Origin: Marthasterias glacialis
Taxonomy: Eukaryota; Echinodermata; Asteroidea; Forcipulatida; Asteriidae
Assembly: GCA_911728455.2 (NCBI GenBank)
Contig: OU452219.1
Location: 3,408,320 to 3,472,319 of the forward strand
Reading direction: 5' to 3'
Length of the DNA: 64,000 bases
Shown: positions 58,616 through 64,000 of the stretch, piece by piece
Layout of the letters: each line of letters opens with the position of its first letter
How positions within the stretch are numbered: position 1 is the first letter of the stretch
Position numbers and translations under genes: made by a program
The notes under the pieces: model-generated
Seen by the model: the letters and a program-made list of their open reading frames with translations, nothing else
Databases searched by the model: none
What the model was told of the DNA's origin: nothing

Positions 58616-59324
58616 TTATGGTTAAGTGCCTTGTTCAAGGAAACAGGTGTCATGAGTGCTTAATGGCAGATTTTATGCTTAACGGGCGTGTTTAACATAT
58701 TTTCTATTTCATGGCCTCTGTTAAGCACGATTTTTTGCTTAACGCGGTAAGCAACCAAAAAGGAGTCTTAAACACTCGTTTTTGTGCTTGAACAAGTCTT
58801 GTTGTGTCAAAATGGCCGCTATAATTAGGAGGAGAGTCAATATATTGTCATGATAATCAACGTAATTATCCTATTAAAAGAGGAGTTTTCTCGGCCGTTT
58901 AAGCAGCTGTATGAAATTGGGCCCCAGTCATGACACTTGTGTCCTTGAGCAAGACACTTAACCATAATTGCTTTGTTAAAGTTAATAAAAAATATATATA
59001 TAGTTGGGGAAAAAAAACAGGCAGAATAAAAAAAAAGTCGCCACGTAAAAAATTAAGTCGCCGCCAGAAGAACAAGGCGCCACTTGAAGAAGAAAAAAAT
59101 TCGCCGTGTAAGTGTCCATTATAGAATTCCATACTGTCGTAATCTTTGTCTTCCTTTCACTTGCATCCTGTACTCTCAGCAACACTCTTCGTTTCTAAGG
59201 GCCCCTCGCTTATAAACTGTATTCATTAAACAAAATCAAACATTGCCGTCTGCGAGTCCATTCAAGCCTTCTTACAAAAGATTTCTCCTCTCCCATTATG
59301 TGGCATTGCTCTCTTCGGTGACCG

Positions 59325-59520
59325 CCCTATGTTCCGAAACCCCTATGTTCCGACAATACACCCTATATTCCGATACCTCTATCTTCCGACTGCCTGTCGG
59401 AAGATTATAAGGGTGTCGGTGCATAGGGTGTCGGAATACAGGTTTTGTTGTGTTTTCGGAACAAAGGGGTGTCGGAACGTAGGGGTGGGTCGGAACATAG
59501 GGGTCTCGGAACATATGAGT
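59325..59520. repeat. Inverted array of CCTATGTTCCGA words
   Basis: About four CCTAT(G/A)TTCCGA words on the left face about six TCGGAA(C/T)A.AGGGGTG words on the right, around the short palindrome TCTTCCGACTGCCTGTCGGAAGA-like centre near 59390-59407. The layout is a degenerate satellite folded on itself. Confidence 0.75.
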
Positions 59521-59741
59521 GTAACCCTCTCTTCTAGTCAGTCCAGTTCTAATTATCATCAGTCTTTCTTGGTTTCGTTTTTTGTGTTTGTGTGTGTATT
59601 TTTGTATTTTTGTAATGTTTTTTTTTCATCAGCCCTGCAAGTGAAAACATTTTCCTTTTTTTGCATCCACAGTCTGTTTTTGTTTTGTTTAGCGTTACTG
59701 AATACGGAACTTTGATTAACTTTTAAACTAGTAGGGCCTAA

Positions 59742-59900
59742 GCTTGCGGGTATAACCATTACATAGATGTATATGCATCTCTTTCAGAGTATAGTGTTCA
59801 AAATGTCGAGACAACACCGGCTCTTCTCAGAGCCACCACTCCTCCCCAAAAGAGATTCATACATGGTTGTACCCGCAAGTTTACTAGCATAATACTAGTT
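59742..59900. mobile_element. Foldback MITE fragment related to 19079-19325
   Basis: AGCTTGCGGGTATAACCAT and ATGGTTGTACCCGCAAGTTT are inverted. The middle AATGTCGAGACAACACCGGC and CCACTCCTCCCCAAAAGAGA match the 19079 element. Confidence 0.65.
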
Positions 59901-60610
59901 ATGGTTTCACATTATCCTTCACACCATGCAAAGCGTCAATGGTTACTTTGCGTTACTTGTTTGTCTTGTCTCCACGTTATTGTCCGTCCAGCCTGTCCTC
60001 CAACAAGCCTTGGCTTAATTTGACGGCCCCGTACTCTTTTTAATTTTGGTCTATAGATTAATCAAATATTTCCCCCTCGTTTGCTGTTCTTATTATTTTT
60101 CCTATCTATGTATTATTTTGTATTAAGTTTAAGAAGATTAGTATGAAATAAACGTTAATTTGAATCAAGTGCTGGCGACTTTTCATCAAAATCTTGAAAA
60201 TTTGACATGAAAATTGACGTTAATAATTACAACTTTGTGGTTTTATTAGGGTGTCCCCGAAGTGCTTTTATGTAGTTTCCTATCAATGGTATTATTTCCC
60301 TTTGAAAAAAAATGTTCAACAGTATGCCCCATCGCTTCACAATAAACCATTAGAATTGCCACATCCACCGTACGCGTTGTTGCCTTTGATATAACGGCAC
60401 AATGATGTTGGAAATTATTTACCTTATTCTTGTATTTTATGCAGGGTTCATTGATTATTATGTTGTTGTGCCTACCCGCTGAAATATCTACACGACTCTA
60501 ATCGTTGCGAAAGTCCACTGTTGAGTCTGTAAAACTTTTAGAAATGCTGGTCTTAAAAATGTGCGTTGAAAGCAGACACACTGCATTGGTGAGGACTATA
60601 AACAGTCTAG

Positions 60611-60617
60611 TATAAAA
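60611..60617 (+). promoter_or_regulatory. Possible TATA box of the plus-strand SLC46 gene
   Basis: TATAAAA lies 112 bases upstream of the ATG at 60723, which would allow a start site near 60640 and a 5' UTR of about 80 bases. Position and match are suggestive only. Confidence 0.4.
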
Positions 60618-60722
60618 CGGTCACGTTAATGCTGCAAACAAACGAAGTCAATGTTGAGACCATCTTTTTAGCTGGAAACTAAGTCAAAGTACAATTCATC
60701 TGGCAAACGAATTTATTTTCAA

Positions 60723-63700
60723 ATGGCAGAGGTAAGTGGTTTTTGGGGTCGCCATGTTGCTGAGGTGGTGCTATTCCTCTACATGTTTGGCATCGTCATG
60801 CAATGGCCCGTTACCCAGCTTCTGATCTTGGAGAAATCATGCCAGAGCTCTCACAGCGAAGCTGTTTGCGCCTCGCTTGCCGACCATCCGGAGATAGAAG
60901 CCTCGGTCCAGGCAGACGGAGCATTCTGGGTGATGACCCTACCGAGTATCATGGGGATCGTGTTGGCCTTTACGTCGCTTCTTCTCGGCTCAGCGAGTGA
61001 TAAGTTCGGCAGGGGGAAAATCCTCATGTTGACGTGTCTTGGTGGTGTGGTCCTGGCGCTCTGCTTCATGGTCCAGTCCTCCCTGGATTACTTGTCGCCA
61101 ACACTGCTCTTCATTGGATACACAGCGATGGGTTTGAGCGGTGGCATCGGTACATTCATGGTGACACTCTTCGACTACATCACAGATGTTACCCCGGCCG
61201 ATGAGCGCACAAGACGGCTGAGTGTTGTGCAACCGTTTGCAGGTCTCGGAACCATACTCGGGATGCTGCTGTCGGGAATTGTCTTGAAATATCTCGGCTC
61301 CGGGGTTGTGTACCTCATCTTTCTTGTGACTCAAACTTCAGTTCTTTTTCTTGCTTATAAATTTATGCAAGTCAAGCCCAAGTCTGACGTATCCAAGACC
61401 GCTGAACAATCTCACTGGCTCTCTGCGGTATGGGGTAATCTTACCGCCGGGGCTAGAGTTTGCTTGAAGTCAAGACCAGGGAGCGGAAGGAAACACGTCA
61501 TTTTTATGGTTCTATGTGGAATTATCACCATGGCTGGAACTGGAGGTAGGCTGACACCGTTTGAGTTTTAAATTATTCAGATTTAGATGGTAATACTTAC
61601 TTTCGATGCCTGACAGTTATTAATACTAGATCCTCATTTATTTGTAATCTTTTTTATTATTTTATTATGCAGTTATTATTTTGATATCAGGCTTTGCAGA
61701 AAGGATAACAAATTTACGTGCGTCAGTGTGAGATATATGACCTTTTCTAAAATGTGCCCAAATATTTGTTCTAAAAAGTCAAATGATTTGTTTGCATAAA
61801 ATCTGTTTGCACAAGGTGACATGGGTTTGACGGTGTTGTACACACAGCGAGCCCCGTTCCACTGGGAGCCTACCACGCTAGGATACTTCAACGCCGCTAA
61901 GAATGTCTGCATGATACTTGGAATGATACTGGGTACCAGGGCTCTCCTCAGGGTCTTCGGCTCCCGGAGTTCCACCGATGATCTGACATTGATGCAGATT
62001 GGGTACATGGCGGTAGCCATGGCAGCACTTGCCACGTCGATGGCTACTAACTCCTTATATTTAATGCTTGGTAAGTGAAAAGTGTTGCAGTACCCGTATT
62101 CGGTACTCTTACTACTCGACTCCCAAGTACCGAGTACTCGGGTACTTTACTCGAGTACCGTTTTTAAGATACATGTATACTCGTACTCGGCCAGCAAGGT
62201 ATTCGCACTCGAGGTCGATGCTCGATAATCGATACTCGACTTAGAAATTACTGCTACTCATAGTCACGTCCTCGATGTTCGACTAAAACAGACTACACTC
62301 GAACTCGATTTCAAATACTTCGTGGTCAAAATAGTAAAAAGTTAAGTTGAAGGTATATTAAATGAGGTATCCATTTTTTTGTAAAGGGAAAAATTAAGTA
62401 CACATTTTCACCCGGACATTAGTCAATGCAAATATTGTATTTAAAAAATACTGCAGCAAAATAAGATTTAAAAACACATTCGGTACTATATTGGGCCACC
62501 CATGTACTCTTGCAGTATTTGATACTGGGCAGAAAATGACTTGACACTGGTAATAACTTTATCACAGTTAGGACGAGTGGGGCATCATCGGGAATCAAAC
62601 ACACAATTAATTAGGGCAAAATATTTCCAATCCTATATTTTCAAAACTCAGATGTGTACACTTCACAGACCTGCAAATCTTTCCACACATGAAAATTAAA
62701 AAGGAAGTCTGCACAAGAAGACTCTCTTGGTGGGTCACTATCTTTTCATGTCAATTATTACCCAATAGCAATCATAATAAAATACATGGTTTATTAAAAA
62801 AAAAAAGAGAAAAAAAGGAAGATTCGCTGCCAAAGGAATTTGGAGAGGGGAATTTGAGGTTAAACAAAACTGTATATAGAAAATTAGACAGACGTTGGTT
62901 GAACAGAAAAGTTCAAAGAAACGCAAAAAAGTATTGAAATGAATATGCCTTATTTCAGGTAGACTTCAGTTTTCCCCTTTCAACATAAATTGGGTTATAT
63001 TGATTTAAATGGAGAGAAGCCCATGAGTGGTGACACCACGATGAAGGTCCATGGGTTCTAAGTCAGTCAGCCACGTGCATCGTATCGACCCAAAAGCTTC
63101 ACGTGGGAAAGTTTTAATAAAGGGTTTTGCTCTTTGCGTTTTCCTCAATTTCACAGTTCCGTTACTGAGCACCTTGTCGGGGCCTTCGCAGGCTGCCGGT
63201 GGTTCGTTCTCTTCAAAGCTCATCGAAACAACTGAAAAAGGTAAAATTGTATTTGACCAGACAGTATCAGACAACCAAACGGGGATCCGGCTTTTTAAAT
63301 AACTGAGTCATGTGACAAACTATTCATGTTTATTGTTTTCAGTCGGGTTATTGATGTATTTTAACAAGTAACTTAAGATCAGTTATACGTAGAGCCGGTG
63401 GTCGCAGTTTCAAGTCCCGCTCTAGTCAATTTTTCTTTGCTCAACCCAAAATTGATTTTAAAATTTACCCACTCAGTTTCTCATGCAGTTTATTGCTTGA
63501 TATTTAAAATAAAAAGTCGTAATACCCTTATGGTGATCCCCGTGCTGCGTTGTATCCATAGGATAAAGACGATAAGAGGTGTATTGGGATTGAGATCGGT
63601 TTTAAACAAAATAAGCGCGAGACTTTTTTACAGACACTTTTAACCAATGTTGAGCTGGGGCTTAACCCAAATTATTGAACTTTTCAGTTTTTGAAATTAG

Positions 63701-63919
63701 GCCCAAATTGGGCGTATGTCGTATGGGCACGATATGAATTAACAATCTCTATTTACTTGTAGGTGCATTTTCGTCTTTTTCATCCTTCATGGGTAATTTG
63801 GCCAGACCGTTCGGCACGCTCGTCTTTAGTACCATCTATGCCTGGACGTCGACTTCGTCACCTGGATTCGCTTTCGTTGTGCAGGCTGCCGTGTATACGT
63901 TGGGTTTCTTGCTTATCAC
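60723..63919 (+). CDS. SLC46-type (proton-coupled folate transporter-like) MFS transporter, 3' end outside window
   Basis: Second SLC46-family proton-coupled solute transporter in the window; substrate unknown. Exons: 60723-61545 (start MAEVSGFWGRHVAEVV), 61816-62070, 63157-63240, 63763-63919; phases 1,1,1,2. The next donor is GTGAGT at 63920, so one C-terminal exon should follow beyond base 64000. The visible part gives 439 residues. Exon 1 covers TM1-6: VVLFLYMFGIVMQWPVTQLL, a Cys-containing first loop, the MFS motif GSASDKFGRG after TM2, and FDYITDVTPADERTRRLSVV in the central region, typical of the family. Exon 2 contains LYTQRAPFHWEPTTLGYF; exon 3 GPSQAAGGSFSSKLIETTEK, the conserved R/G-S-x-x-S-K-L-V-E block; exon 4 GAFSSFSSFMGNLARPFGTL. 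Internal exon lengths equal those of the minus-strand paralogue, so the two arose by duplication. A possible TATA box precedes the start. Vertebrate one-to-one orthology is not claimed. Confidence 0.9.
62088..62330. repeat. Degenerate TACTCG/CGAGTA satellite in SLC46 intron 2
   Basis: TACTCG, ACTCGA and CGAGTAC words recur in both orientations (for example CCAAGTACCGAGTACTCGGG), decaying toward TCGATACTCGAC and ACTCGAACTCG. No regular period; self-complementary hexamers make it hairpin-prone. Confidence 0.65.
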
Positions 63920-64000
63920 GTGAGTAACAATACTGGCCGCTGATTGGCTGATACATTTGCAAAGCAGCCAATCATAGATGGGAATCAAGACTGCAATAAA

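Larger units (their letters stand above)
56854..60600. other. Intergenic upstream of the plus-strand SLC46 gene
   Basis: No gene recognised. It holds an antisense SINE (58485-58615), a SINE/GGGCCC-type composite (about 58620-58980), the inverted CCTATGTTCCGA array (59325-59520) and a foldback fragment (59742-59900). Confidence 0.5.

Noticed and set aside
60990-61334. Minus-strand frame inside the plus-strand SLC46 exon
   Set aside because: Antisense shadow of a conserved coding exon.

Overview
This window is nuclear DNA of a metazoan. Genes are split by GT/AG introns, intergenic DNA is AT-rich, and there are many short foldback (MITE-like) repeats, tRNA-headed SINEs and LINE tails. Gene content and repeat style suggest a marine deuterostome, most likely an echinoderm such as a sea star or sea urchin. 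The species guess is inference; the eukaryotic nature is directly visible. || Layout. (1) 126-4142, plus strand: the last four coding exons of PPP4R3 (SMEK), regulatory subunit 3 of protein phosphatase 4, followed by about 2.4 kb of probable 3' UTR. (2) About 6.5-23.5 kb: no gene recognised; foldback elements, MITEs, SINEs and minisatellites. (3) 23525-35592, minus strand: a complete ten-exon CFAP36 (CCDC104) gene, BART-domain end first, with introns full of repeats. PPP4R3 and CFAP36 face each other tail to tail, as PPP4R3B and CFAP36 do in human 2p16.1. (4) 39287-50944, minus strand: a five-exon SLC46-type (proton-coupled folate transporter/HCP1-like) major facilitator gene. (5) 51506-56847: a complete DNA transposon with a perfect 6-bp target duplication, identical 87-bp terminal inverted repeats, inverted arrays of a unit carrying GGCGGCCGCC, and a two-exon DDE integrase-like transposase gene. 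(6) 60723-63919 and on past the right edge, plus strand: a second SLC46-type gene, divergent from the first, whose internal exons have exactly the same lengths and phases. || How the parts relate. The two SLC46 paralogues are a divergent pair separated by about 9.8 kb, of which 5.3 kb is the transposon. It ends only about 560 bp upstream of the first paralogue's ATG, so it may affect that promoter. The transposon itself contains a two-level nested MITE and another foldback. The strongest candidate for something undescribed is this element, with its NotI-core subterminal arrays (six units at one end, thirteen at the other). Other notable signals are foldbacks carrying CTCF-like sites, an excess of the CRE palindrome TGACGTCA, NAGNAG splice acceptors, and a 10-bp repeat beside a CFAP36 3' splice site.
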